NCBI GenBank assembly: GCA_963377175.1
Contig: CAUJNA010002868.1
Coordinates: 396,478-460,477 of the forward strand
From: Effrenium voratum
Taxonomy: Eukaryota; Sar; Dinophyceae; Suessiales; Symbiodiniaceae
Direction: 5' to 3'
Length of the DNA: 64,000 nt
Part shown: piece by piece, positions 24,028 through 35,899 of the stretch
Position numbering within the stretch: position 1 is the first letter of the stretch
Layout of the letters: each line of letters opens with the position of its first letter
Notes under the pieces: generated by a model
The model's input: only the letters and a program-made list of their open reading frames with translations
The model's database searches: none
Told to the model about the DNA's origin: nothing
Program-made: the position numbers and the translations under genes

Positions 24028-24845
24028 TGCTGATATCTGCGCGTGCCGAGATCCTCCCTGCCAAGGCTCTGGGATAGATATCGGCGCGCGCGTCGATATG
24101 CGGACTTGCCGATATATCCTTTTCTGGGTGGATATCGGCCTCGCTCTAGCTGGGAGACAATCTGGCGCCGCCGAGGGGGAAGCATCCTGCCCCGCTCCTG
24201 GGCCCGCACCGATAATCTTCCCCAAAACCCTGGAGGCTAATATTAATATTGGCACGCGCCAACCTCCGGCCGCGCCGACTCCTCCATGGGCGGGTTTCCA
24301 GAGCGGGCGCGGGGGGATGTCAGTGCACCGACGCATACATTACAGACATCACACCACAATGTAGCACAACACACTACTCTACAGCACACTTTAGCACCGA
24401 TTGCTCAATTGTGACAACGACAAGTGTTTTGAAGGCCACCTCCAGAAAAAAGTAGCCAAGGTCACAACTGAACAAAAACATGCGTTGCAAACACGCCGCG
24501 GCCTCTTTTGTCGCTGCCACTGCGGTGTGGGCAGTTCCGCTTAATGTCAAGGCGGCCACAGATGAAGCAGCCGTGCCAAATGAAGGCATCCTTAGCCGCC
24601 GATATCCGGCCGCGTCGATGTCTGACTGCGCCGATATCCGGCCGCGGCGATGTCCGGCCGCTCCGGTATCTTTCTCCTTCGACAAGAGGTTGGATATCGG
24701 CGCGCACGCCGATATCCTGCCGGCCGTTGTTTGGCCGCGCCGATATCCGGCCGCGCTGATATCCTGGAGGGATATCGGTGTATCGGTGTGTCGGCTTCAG
24801 CACGACATGCAATCCCGCAACGCAGGCACAATGAATTGATATCAA
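24028..24845. repeat. Cluster of GATATC-centred palindromes
   Basis: GATATC, usually within GCCGATATCC or GGATATCGGC, occurs more than ten times in 0.8 kb, in two blocks (24,028-24,140 and 24,598-24,845). Near-misses such as CGATGTCC and GATATGCGG also occur. The intervals are not constant, so it is not a simple tandem repeat. Arg/Asp/Ile-rich frames on both strands come from this composition. Confidence 0.85.
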
Positions 24846-25973
24846 CTATATACACATATACGTATTAGGCCGTCAAATATGCAACTGTATGGGGGTGAAG
24901 CCTTCAAGGCAATCGTCAGCGGCGGGTGACGGAACCCACCGGTGCGAACGAGCCAGCGGTACCATGGAGAGAGTGCTCGACCTCAAAGCGCGGAGAAGCA
25001 AAAGACGCCAGGAGTCAGGGTTCCACTTTTGGATTACCGCAAGGTAGACTTAGACTCAGTAATTCATGAACCCTGGGTTTCAGTCTTCCATAGGGTCAAA
25101 AGTGGAACCCTGCCAGGAGTGTGGATCTGTCTCAGAATCAGAAAACCAGAAATTGGTTTCCTTCGGTTTCCACTTCCCCAAGATACACCCACGTGGGATC
25201 TCTTTCAATCGACAATTTTTTGCAGGGTTCCCTTCGGTCGCCCTTTCAAGGCACCCGCAAGGGAACCATCAAAAACTAGCATGCTTAAAGGTTCTTCAAG
25301 TTAACTTAAAATGACAATTCAATGCCCCTCAACCAGTTTCTGCACCAGTTGCCACTGGCCCGACTTGGAAAGCTCCTGGCCTAGAGCGAAATCCAGGCAG
25401 TTGCATTGTTGCTGCTCCTCCGCGAAAGGAAACCCCGTGGTTCTTTCTTGGAATGCCTGATCTATCCCGGGGGAAGAGGGGCTTCCAATCTGGGATATGG
25501 AATATGGAACCCCAAAAGAGCGACTTGCCCTTTGTCACCTTCAACACAAACCCACGAGTCTCTGAAAACGAGGGTTCAACTGCTTGTTTGTTTGCTCATG
25601 TTGCTTGCCAAAACCCTTGCCACAGGTACTTTTTGCGAAACAGCATTTGAGTGATGCAAAAGCAGGGCCAACCCACTCAAGTTTGTGGGACTGCGCTTGG
25701 TCATCGACCAGAAACGCGGCCAGACGGCCGCTTGCTTCCATTTGGCCATGGTTCAACTACTTCTGCAAGTTTAGCGCTGAACCCACGAGAATGAACGGCA
25801 AAAGATCATTTAAACGTTTCTCAAACTATTGGAGCCCATCTTGGCTTGTATGTAAAATGTAAAGGGACACCACAATGAAACTCACCGTTTAGGGAAGCCG
25901 AATACTAAAACAGCAACAAAAAATATGTCGCTATCAAACCCAAAAACCAATCGCTGCTTCTGCCTTGAACCGC

Positions 25974-26078
25974 CGATTTCTCCCGCGCAGCGAAGATTTC
26001 AGCGACGATGGATCGACTCGCTGGGCTCGACTCGATCGAGGCGCCAGCCCAGTGGGCCCTGGGGGCCCGGAACTTGGC
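25974..26078 (-). CDS. Exon candidate, unassigned
   Basis: Minus-strand block from CATCGCAG|GCC to AAATCG|GC. It holds 35 in-phase codons with GC-ended third positions: AKFRAPRAHWAGASIESS then PASRSIVAEIFAAREKS. Alternative frames are open (for example minus VPGPQGPLGWRLDRVEPSE), so frame and exon length are uncertain. It lies upstream of the C2 exons on the same strand. Confidence 0.4.
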
Positions 26079-26137
26079 CTGCGATGCAAAGCGCGCGAAC
26101 GGAAAACACGCGTGGAACGGATCTGGCGTAGATTTGT

Positions 26138-26319
26138 GGCAAATGGATGTTCATCCACCCCAAAATGGCTCGCCATGCGCCATGGCCAAATGGAAACAAG
26201 GATTGCAACTTGCACAACCCTGGGTCTGAGATATGGCTGTGGGTCAAAACCCTGTAGCCCTGGTGAATATCAAAATAGCTGGCAAATGGATGTTCCACCC
26301 AAAAATGGCTCGCCATAGG
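26138..26319. repeat. Inverted-repeat element family A, copy 5 (diverged, with a 40-bp duplication)
   Basis: 26,235-26,319 has the GGCTGTGGGTCAAAACCC terminus and a degraded core. Its last 40 bp (GGCAAATGGATGTT... GGCTCGCCAT) is duplicated at 26,138-26,178. Confidence 0.7.
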
Positions 26320-26389
26320 TTATGCCTTATCATGACCATCTGAGCGAGGGTTTTTACTCCCTACAAACTTGATTGGACATTATTCAAGC

Positions 26390-26900
26390 TTCCGGCGGAC
26401 CCTTCCGCATCCTTGCCACGGGCCAAAAGGTCCCTTCCGCGAACTTCCGCGGCACATGTGTTGTATTGCTTGCTTCCGAAGCCTTCCGCGGCACATGTTT
26501 TACAAGGTTTGCTTCGCGAGTATTGGCGCAGAAAGGAAAAAGGCAGGCGCGGCAGCCTGTGTAGGCTTGGGCTCCATTGGGCTACCCGTGCTTCGTGGGC
26601 ACTTGCCTGCAAACACGGGGCCACCCTTCCGCGCAGCTTCCGTGAGCCTTCCGCGAAATCCGCCGGCTGTTTTGGTCTTCTTGGCTTTCTGTTGGCATCT
26701 GCTCTTCTAGTAAGTGTTGCGTTTCTTGTACGCAGCAACACCTTTCTGCTGCTACTGTAATCGTTTGTTCGTGCGTGGAAAAGCACGCAAGCTGAAACAA
26801 GTAAATTCATTCCACGCAAGCTGAAACAAAGCTCCCGCAAACCTTCCGCGAAAAAAATCCCTTCCGCGAGCCTTCCGCATGCTTCCGCGCGTGTGGCGCG
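26390..26900. repeat. Cluster of CTTCCGCG words
   Basis: CCTTCCGCG and variants recur about a dozen times in the same orientation. This includes a ~35-bp duplication (CTTCCGCGGCACATGT) and a second duplicate, CACGCAAGCTGAAACAA. No coding motif. Confidence 0.8.
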
Positions 26901-28718
26901 GTGCACATTTGCAATAATCATGCCTCTCTCCCCGCTAAATTAGCTTGCGGCCAAAAAAAAAGCCGCTGATCTGAGTATTGATACCGGGAATCATACCGCC
27001 GCTTCATCTGGGGCATCCCATTTGCGGAATCCTTCATTTTGGGGGAACACCCCCTCCAAAATGAAGGTAGATGGCAGCATCTCCTTTATTTGGGGAAGTA
27101 AAGGGGATGACCGAACCCAAACGGGGAAAATTCACTCGCTCGTGCTCCTGGGCGGCAAATGTTGAAAGATAGAGATGGAAATAGTAAGTTTCCTGTAAGC
27201 TTCTTTGAATTATTGAACATCCAGGTAAGGGAAAAGGCTCGAACATTGAGTCAAATGTGTCAGATATACACCTCCAAACTGCGACGCAACATGGTTCTCT
27301 TCAAAAGCAACGTGGGAAAAAGCAGGGGCTAAGGCGAACCTGGTCTTAAGGCATCCTGGTTGGTTGCGGCACTAAACGCATGTGCTTGATACGATGATGC
27401 TGGACGTTTGACGCTTGTCAAACATCTTCATGGCTCGACGCCCACCCCAAATCGGCAAGTTGGTTGTTCTGCCATATGGGTCCGGCTTCTTTTGCGGGGT
27501 CAAATTGCATATAGACCCCGGAATTCCAACCGACATGGAAACAATGGGGATGGACCCTTACTTACCTTTGGAGTTTCATCTAAGTTGGGTCAACCATCGT
27601 TTACATGGGCCCTTTTACCACCCCTCCCTTTCGGAAGCAAATCTCGCCTGAAGCGGACTCCTCTTCGTCATCCTCTCTGCGACGACTGGAGGAAGCGTCG
27701 AGCCTCGCAAGGAAAAAACCGGCAGAAAATGGGCTTGTCGTCTCTACAAATGTCTTATTTTCAGGGTACTTGTTGCTGGTTTGAAAGGGACACCAAACGA
27801 AAAGCCATCATTTTGGGGTCCCCTAAAAGGACACACACCTACATTCGGTTTCCCAACAGCTTGAAAAAGAAAGCAGCCCTTCAAACGCAAATGGCTTTTC
27901 ACAGGGATCAGGAATTCAGGCATCAAGCCACCAAGAATCACTGTCAAAGCTGCACCAGTCCTTTGCACCCATGCCCACCGGGTTCTTACGCTCTGACCTG
28001 TGCTGGGCGAAGCTCTCCTACCATTTGTCAGGCATGGATAAGGCCGAAGCGGGTGCGCGAGAGCGGGTGCGCTTCTCATTTGGCGGGCGGGGATACACGG
28101 CTGAGTGGGTGAGCTCATGGCTCACACGGATGTTGACGGTGAGTTTTCGAAGAACATGAGCTTTTCGCAGCTGTGCCATTGAGGAAGCGCGGTGGGAGAG
28201 GCGAAGTGCTGGGACCCTGCGAACGTCCACTAAAAATGCGTGTTTTGCAACCATGCCAATGGAGAATGCGCGCTGACAGGCCAAGAAACACCGATTGATT
28301 GGTCTGCAATCGGCATGGTACAGCTTGTGATCACACAACGCACATCTGGCACTGCTAGCTCAAATGATAGCTCCACACCAACTGTGGCAAGCTCGGGAAC
28401 CCTGGTTGGAATGAGAGGGCAATCGAAACCATCGCTGCAGGCAAGACTTCGTCTCAACCCGCCCAATCCAGCCGCCCGCCCAACCAAGCCAACCTAGCAC
28501 AACCCACACCCGCCCTTCCCCCCTTCCCCGCAGGAAACTCGGTGCAGCTGTTCAGATCACCGAGCCCAGAGCTCGAGTTCCATCACCATGTCAGCCCAAA
28601 AGACCTAGAGGCGCGAGCAAGGCGCCATCTGTACTTCGGGAAAGCGAAAACGGAGCTCTTGTTCGGGATGTAAAGGCAGTAGGTAAAACACTGGGAGGTT
28701 CCTATGTTGGAGTGCGCC

Positions 28719-28720
<2 letters not shown>
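26901..28720. other. No supported gene; one protein-like minus frame
   Basis: 27,056-27,128 is copy 2 of the dispersed repeat seen at 17,637, and a family B copy lies near 27,780. The minus strand is open for 106 codons over 28,018-28,338 (includes VDVRRVPALRLSHRASSM), with moderate GC3 and no motif. The plus strand also reads AEAGARERVRFSFGGRGYTA at about 28,040. Neither is assignable. Confidence 0.3.
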
Positions 28721-28721
<1 letters not shown>

Positions 28722-28759
<38 letters not shown>

Positions 28760-28760
28760 C
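28722..28760. repeat. (CA)n microsatellite
   Basis: About 17 CA units. Confidence 0.95.
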
Positions 28761-30930
28761 ACACACCGAACCAAAAACGAATCCCCTTCCACAAACCTTT
28801 CGGCCCTTGTTCCAGTGGAGACTCCCCCCCAACGCAGCAGGGGGGGGCAGAGGTGGAAGTGTGACAGATCAAATCAGATGGGAAAAGGGGAACACCTCTA
28901 GGAACACCTCTAATTCATTAACCAGAGTCAGGTGGTTGCATGTGGCTAGCTCACGTACCTGACTTTGTTTTCGTGAATCCGGCATATCACGTGTGTGTTT
29001 TGATTCCCACAAAATCCAGGTAGGTAATGGATGGCAATAGCATACACAGAGCGTGTTCATTCCCTCGAAGGACTTGGAAGCAACATCTTAACCTTTTGGA
29101 ACCTCAACCAACAAGCCAAGCCAAGCAAGCCAAGCTGCGCGGACTAGGGAGGTGATCAGGTTTTGCAGCGCGCCCGGCATGGCGGGGTCCTGATGGAAGA
29201 AGGCAAACCCAGCAGCAAAGATGGTGGTTTTCTGGCCGGGGGCTTGCCAAACAATGGGCTTTCTAGTGCTTTGGCTTGTCCTCTTAGAGACACCTACTCT
29301 TCTGGTGGGGGCTTGTCCAAATGTTTGATTTGCAAATCGCTGCCCCGCCCGAAGATTTCCTAACAAACTGTAAGGTGATTGTACCAAAACACCAGCCAAG
29401 CTTTGCATGACACTTTGCGCCCAGGGATTGCAATTTCAGCGGCACACCCGGGGGCCCATAGGGATGTTTCCTCAAGCAGCGAACCCCTGGTTTGGGCTAT
29501 AAACCGACGCCCCCGAAAAACAATGCAAATAAACAAAACAACAGAACAAAAATGAAATAACATAACAATAATTTAGGAATTTGTGAATGAACGAGATCGA
29601 AAGCAGAAAGTTGTGTAACCCTGATTGATTGACTTGGCATGTCATTTTGTGCGAGTGGTCAAACTAGGTGCGAGCCTTGGTGCACTGTCGAAGAATATGC
29701 TGCTGCATCTCATCCTTGGACCGTTCTGACGCTCCGACGCTCCGCCGCTCTCTGTGGGGGGGGTCAATTTGAGCCAAAATGCCGTATTGCCAGTCGATTT
29801 GTCCAACTCCCCACCTTTCTGCACCTGGCAGGAATGAACCCTTGGCCTCGTCCAAAAGCTCCTGCTTCACAGTGCTTTGGGTTTCAACGCGCAAGGGCAG
29901 TTTGCCGCCATTGGTTTGTCTGCGCAGCAAGAGAGAACCGTATCCCCTGTGATGGGGTTGCAAGGTGCAACTTGGTGACAGCCGGGCTTGGGTTTGCAAC
30001 CAAAAGGGCTCCGATAAAGATCCTTCCGCATTGTGACGGATTTTGGGCGAACCGATGGGACTCTCAAGTATCGAGTCTCTACTGGTGTGTCAACAGGTGA
30101 ACAACTCTGTATCTGAGACGTAGAAAGCACGAACATTCGTAGACATTTCCCAAAGTGTAAGGTCGGTGCGGGTCCCGCCCAACAACCAATCCAAGTATAC
30201 TATGCAAATTTTGTATGCGCGGCCCGTGGGGGGCCCTAGACCACCCTGGACCGGACCCACCTGGCTCGGCCCGCAACTGCAACCCTCCAGTCACCTGACG
30301 GATATTTTCCTTACGGCTTCAACCCGCCAAGCCAGGCTTTGATTGTGGCTCACTTGGGATCTTCTGCTGCTGACGCTGAAACCCACCCAGAGGGGTCACC
30401 CTCCTATTTGACACATTCAAATGGAAATTCCCCCTCCTCCCCCCACATTCTCACTCTGACTGTATGACCCCAACATGATCCTAACACAGGGGATCTAGGA
30501 TGCTACACACAATGATTGTCCTTTCGTGCAAGCTGGAACACATGTTTTAGAACCTGTGGACACCAAAAAGCCAGCATCTTACAGGTCCGCCCTCTTGATT
30601 GGTTTCCATATTAATTTGCGTGGGGGTAACTCTCAGCAACCGTCAAACCCATCAGCGCTAAGGCTCCGGCCAAGAGGTGCCTGCGCGCGCTCGTTGAGAG
30701 CAGCAGCTGCAGGAATGGCACGTTCATCCTGGAGAGGGGACGAACCTGGCGTGGCCCGTAGGTTGGAGCTACACTCGATGACTGTCTATTTTAGGTCTGC
30801 CTTCAAGTTCACGCCTAACAAAGCAAATAAAATGACCGACCATTTCGTATGGTACCCCATTGAATCCACATCTAAAGAAGGTACAACAACACTTTACTTC
30901 GGGCCACCCTGTAAAACCCATCGACACACA
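28761..30930. other. No supported gene
   Basis: Neutral sequence. A GC-rich stretch at 30,655-30,765 is open on both strands (plus KAPAKRCLRALVESSSC, minus NVPFLQLLLSTSARRH) and may be an exon of unknown strand. Confidence 0.3.
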
Positions 30931-31169
30931 CAGACATGCACGCACGCACCTACGTAAGCACGCATGCACATCCACCCACCTACCCACCCACCCACCTAAC
31001 CAACCGTCCACCCGCACACACACACACAATACACACACACAATCACTCACTCACTCACTCACTCACTCACTCACTCACTCACTCAGTCACACACACACAC
31101 ACACACAATCACACACACAATCACAATCACACACACAATCTCACACACACACACACACGCCCGCACGCA

Positions 31170-31200
<31 letters not shown>

Positions 31201-31325
31201 CCACACCCACACACCCACACCCACACGCACACGCACACGCACAGCCGCACAGACGCACAGACACACAGACACACAGACACACAGACACACAGACACACAA
31301 ACACACAGACACACAGACACACCTG
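30931..31325. repeat. Compound CA / CACG / CACT / CAGA microsatellite
   Basis: About 400 bp. Successive blocks of ACGC, CCAC, ACTC (eight or more units near 31,042-31,085), ACACAATC, CGCA and ACACAG units. All long His/Thr or Cys/Val frames are artefacts. Confidence 0.95.
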
Positions 31326-32251
31326 CACCTTCATTTGAACACTTATTTTTGCTCGATGTGGTTTGTCACACTTTTTCTGGCCGACTGAACAAATATGGGC
31401 CGGTTGGGCCGAGTTGGAAAGAAAATGACCGATTCTATGGAAAGTCGTGGCTATCCTTGCAAACTTTCATTTTGCATGGGCGGCCCGCAACTGGCTTGCC
31501 ATGCGGATGATGGTCTGTTTGCCCTACCTGGACAATACTTCTGGATTGAAACCCTGGGGTTCGCCAGCTGATGAGGCAACAGAGCTGGTTTTGTGTGATC
31601 CTGCAATTCTAGATTTGACCACTTTTTGAGATTTGCGTCCGTTTGCGGGTTTTTGCGTCCGTTTTGCGGGTTTTCAGGGCTGTCCTTAACGACTTGCTGT
31701 AGTACCTACTTTCAAGTACACGTCTTTAAACATTGGTTTTCATTTTGGCCGACAGGCGAGCGGGTGAACATCTCTAAGTTTCGTTTAAGTTCCAACTTCT
31801 CCCCGCCCTCCAACTTGAACTTTTCAGGCAGGTCCTTGGCGCTCCAGAATGGCTGGCAACTCATGAATAGGGTTCTGAAGTGCTCTGAAAATGAACAACT
31901 GCCTGATTGGAAACCTTTGCTCTGGAAATCAACCTTGAATGAATACCTGCTTAGCAAAAGGCACAGTTTTGTTCAGATGTGAGTGCAGTTGTGTTTGGCG
32001 ACCTGGTGCGAGCCGGGAAATCGTAGCGAAAAGAAAAAGTATACACTGTGCCGAGTACACCTACCCTGACAAACGTCACTGCCACTGCCAACTTGCAAGC
32101 CCCAACAAACTCACGCCTGGAGCCTGCGGAGGCCCCCGATCACCTTCGTGGTCTGCAGTATTTGACAGGCTGGATTTCAATCTTGGGCTTTAGCGCCTCC
32201 GCCACTGCTATGGTTTGCCGGCCTCGATGGTAGGGGCAGGACTCGGAGTGT

Positions 32252-32291
32252 CACTTGCGCCACGTTGGCGCAAAGACCTGTGGCGCAAGTG
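32252..32291. repeat. Perfect 12-bp inverted repeat (hairpin)
   Basis: CACTTGCGCCAC and GTGGCGCAAGTG are separated by 16 bp. Confidence 0.85.
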
Positions 32292-32459
32292 CGCTTTAGT
32301 GGAAGAAAGCGTGACTGTTGACAGGTTGCTGGGTTGACAATGGGTGACAAGGGGTGGCGCTGGGTGACACCGTGGTCAGCGGACGTAGGATTTTTGGCCA
32401 GGAGCTTTGAGGATTGTTCTTGCGGGAAATGGACCATGGCATGCTCTTGTTCTGTTTCC

Positions 32460-33475
32460 CGTCTATGTTCCGGGCCGGGAAAGGAGACTGCCGGAAGACG
32501 CGGGCTGGAGAGGACTTGGAAAGACTACGGGAAGAGCAAACGAAGCGAAGACTCCGACGTGGGCCGGACCGGGGGGGTCGCGCGACGGGGAATGTTCGGG
32601 GAGATTTCGGGAAGATACGAAAAAGCTGGCGGAAGACTACGGGAAATTTGGAGCAAGACGGGGCGCGAGTCGCGCGGGCGGGGAAGGCTCGGGAAGAGCA
32701 TATGACAAATTAAATTGCGGGAAGCCCGAGCGCCGGGAGTTCTACCGCCCGCCGCGCCCCGGGACGCAGGCGGACTGGGCGCGCTGGACTGGGGAAGAGC
32801 GCCAAACGACTGCGGGACTTTGTCCGCGTCGCGCGGCGGGTCGTGATTGCAGACTCGAGGAAGCCTAGTTACAAAGGACAGGCGCAGACTACGGAAAGAT
32901 TACAGAAACTCGGCGGGCCGGAGCACGCGCGGGCGGGGAAGACGGGGAACATTACGGCAAAGTTGCCGGAAAACTGCGGAAATTCGACAGGAAGGCTGCG
33001 CGCGCGCATTGTTCGACTCGGCTAGGGAAAACTCGGAAAAATATTAATTACGGAAAACTTACGCGAGGAATTGGAGGAGACCACGGGAAGACGCTTCTAC
33101 AGGGAGACTCTGCCGTGCAAAGGCGCGTCGCGCCCCGCAACACCTCCGCTTGAGTGACGCAGGCCGCTGAAGACTACGGCGAGACTGTCTCTTCCTCCCC
33201 TTTCTGCAAGCAACTTCCGAGGCAACTTACATACTGCGTGCAAGTGGGATGCTCGCCCCTCGCAAGTGGTGCCGCTCTGCGCCTGCTTCTTTCAACATCC
33301 ACGTCTTCACACTGAAAGGGCGTGCCGCGTGACACACAATGTTCTTGTAGTCTTTTCGTAGTCTCCCCCTAATCACCCCTTAGGCTTGCCACATAGTCTT
33401 CCTAAGTCCTCCCTGGCCCGCGTCGCACGACGTGGGGCAAGTCTCCTGTGTAATCTCCCCGTAGTCTTTTGGAGG
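32460..33475. repeat. Purine-rich degenerate array of GACTACGGGAAG words, ending in an inverted block
   Basis: From 32,460 to about 33,190 the plus strand is dominated by GGAAGACTACGGGAA-like words mixed with GC-rich stretches. From about 33,340 to 33,475 the same words appear as their complement (GTAGTCTTTTCGTAGTCTCC, AGTCTTCC). No constant period. Open frames here are short and repetitive. Confidence 0.7.
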
Positions 33476-33918
33476 GGTGGAACGAAGCACAGGGGCGTGT
33501 TTCACATCAAGCCCGTTCACCGCCCCTCAAAGCCGCGCGCGTGATTGCGAAATGCGCGCAAAGGGTGGACCGCAAGGAGCGCACCGACCCAAGCTTAAAT
33601 CTATGCCGGCAGCTTGTGTTTTGGCGTTAGCTGGCTCTTTTTTTGCACTGATGGAGCTAATCGCGCAAAAAGTGGATACCACTGCGCGGGATCATTACAA
33701 TGAGCAGTCTGTGAGCGAATCACACACCACCTCGAAAGTGTTTCATTCCTGGCCTGGAGCCTAATGCGGAGAAAGCCTTTTCTGCATATCTACAGGAGGT
33801 TATGAGTGGCAGTTGGCGTTTTTGGTGACCGCCAAATCGCGGCAATGGCCAAAGCCACTAGCAATCTCAAAGGCGCCTAGAAACTGAACAGCAGCTGCAG
33901 TATTTGCTCGCCACGGCG

Positions 33919-34222
33919 CAGCTGGCCAAGCCCAGAAAGGAGCCACATGACCAGATCTTTACATTTCAACCCCAGCTGGCCGTTTTGGCAATGCGCCATA
34001 TGAACAGTTTATCAGCGGCAGGCCAAATCTTTACATTTCAAGCCAAGCTGCGCCGTATAAACAGTTTATCAGCGGCTGGCCAAGCCCAGAAAGGAGCCAA
34101 ATGACCAGATCTTTACATTTCAAGCCAGGCTGGCCGTTTTGACATGCGCCATACGAACAGTTTATCAGCGGCTGGCCAAGCCCAGAAAGGAGATGACCAG
34201 ATCTTTACATTTCAAGCCTGCT
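33919..34222. repeat. Tandem repeat, about 96-bp unit (three copies, one partial)
   Basis: The words GCTGGCCAAGCCCAGAAAGG, TGACCAGATCTTTACATTTC and AACAGTTTATCAGCGGC recur with starts at about 33,921, 34,075 and 34,171. The first unit carries an extra partial copy of about 58 bp. Confidence 0.9.
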
Positions 34223-34902
34223 GCCAGAGCAGCTCTGCTGCTCAGCGGCTTGCTTGTCGAGCTCAAGGCCCTCTGCCCATCTCCGTCTAAATTATCCGCA
34301 CGCCCCATCCCACTGGGATGCGAGAAAATGATATCAAGCACTACATCACGCAACCTGTTCGGCAGCGCTCCAGCCCGAACGCCCTGCAGCTTGCCGCAGG
34401 ATGACAAGCTCAGTGCGTCACACTGACATACTCATTACTGGGATAGGGTCGTACTTATAACTTGAGTTATAAGTTACTACAAGTGGACTTATAACGTGGG
34501 ACAAGTGGACTTATAAGTTTGCTAAGTCCGAGGATAGTTATAAGTTGCTTGTCTATGTTTAACTTAGATAGGCCCACTTATAAGTTCGAGCTAAGTTCCG
34601 GGTGCCGGGACTTAGAATGAACTTAGCTGGGACTTAGCTTTTTAGCACCATTTGAGGAAAACAGCCTTCGGTCATTCAGCGCTTGCGAAGCAATGTCCCA
34701 AACGCGTCTACCTCGCTGAGTCTACGTGTCTGCCTGCGTGCGAAAAAGCACGCGTGCGCTACCCCTGACATGTTGCGGACCACATCGCTGAACGAGAGAG
34801 AAAGCCTGACACCGGACTACGCGACGTACGGTCGCTCCCGGCTAGACCGCGCAGGGCAGAACACGGCGTAGCGGCGGCGGGGCCGCTTCCATGTTTGGAA
34901 AA

Positions 34903-34990
34903 CACATCGCGGCAGGACCGCGCAGCGACCATCGCGGCAGGACCGCGCAGTGAGCCATCGCGGCAGGACCGCGCAGTGAGCCATCGCGCA
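34903..34990. repeat. 26-bp tandem repeat inside the foldback element
   Basis: CATCGCGGCAGGACCGCGCA followed by GTGAGC (or GCGAC), about 3.3 copies. Present only on the left side, so the two halves of the element are not symmetrical here. Confidence 0.9.
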
Positions 34991-35444
34991 TGCAGTTTAC
35001 GCTGTTTGTTCGCGCTGCTTCGCACGCTTGGCTCGATGGAGCCGGAGCATTTTTTGCACTGATTGACTCGGTTTAATTTTGTTGTCCAATAATCGTTTCT
35101 ATAGCGGTGTCTCCGCTGGCGGCCGGTCCGCCTTCATATAGTCGCATGGGGTGGTTTCTCCGCCGGCGGCCGGTCCGCCCATTTTGCTTTTCTCGTTTGA
35201 TGATATATCATTGTAGCGGTGGTTCCGCTGGCGGCCGGTCCGCCAAGCTTTTTTTGCCACGTTCATTTTCATTTCGAGATGGCACTTGAAGCGGTTGTCC
35301 GCTGGCGGCTGGTCCGCCCAGGAATTGTTCGGCGTGATTTTTATTTCGAGATGGCACTTGAAGCGGTGGTCTGATGGCACCTTGCGATTTTTTGCATGTT
35401 TGGATTGTGAGTGCGCGGATGAAAGGCTGCAAGACTCAATCAAG

Positions 35445-35660
35445 GCTCCAGAATCCAGACTGCTGACTGCAAACTCCACACTCCAGACTGCAGACTCCAG
35501 ACTGCAGACTCCAAACTGCAGACTCCAGACTGCAAACTCCAGACTCCAGACTGCAAACTCCAGACTGCAGACTCCAGACTGCAGACTCCAGACTGCAGAC
35601 TCCAGACTGCCAACTCCAGAATCCAGACTGCAGACTCGAGATTCCAGATTCCAGACACAA
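35445..35660. repeat. Minisatellite, left arm of the foldback
   Basis: Units of 7-8 bp (CTCCAGA, CTGCAGA, CTGCAAA) alternate. It is the reverse complement of the right-arm array. Confidence 0.95.
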
Positions 35661-35899
35661 TGACTCCTGGCTCCAGGATCCTGATCATTTTGTCGTGGAA
35701 TTCGGCCACGGGGCCAAGATAAGTTATGTTAAGTCGTGGTGACGCAACTGGGCCTCACGGGGAAAGTTTGGCAGTTAAGTTGATTGAGCTACAATAGGGA
35801 CTCCACGGCTCCACACGACCCGCCCAGGTTAAGTTAAGTTAAGTTTTGTTAAGTTCGAAAAAACTGCACCGACCTTTCCGGGCTTTGGGGCGGGGCTGT

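Noticed and set aside
27408..28112. Plus-strand open frame of 234 codons
   Set aside because: No motif, mixed codon bias, and it crosses a family B repeat near 27,780; probably chance.
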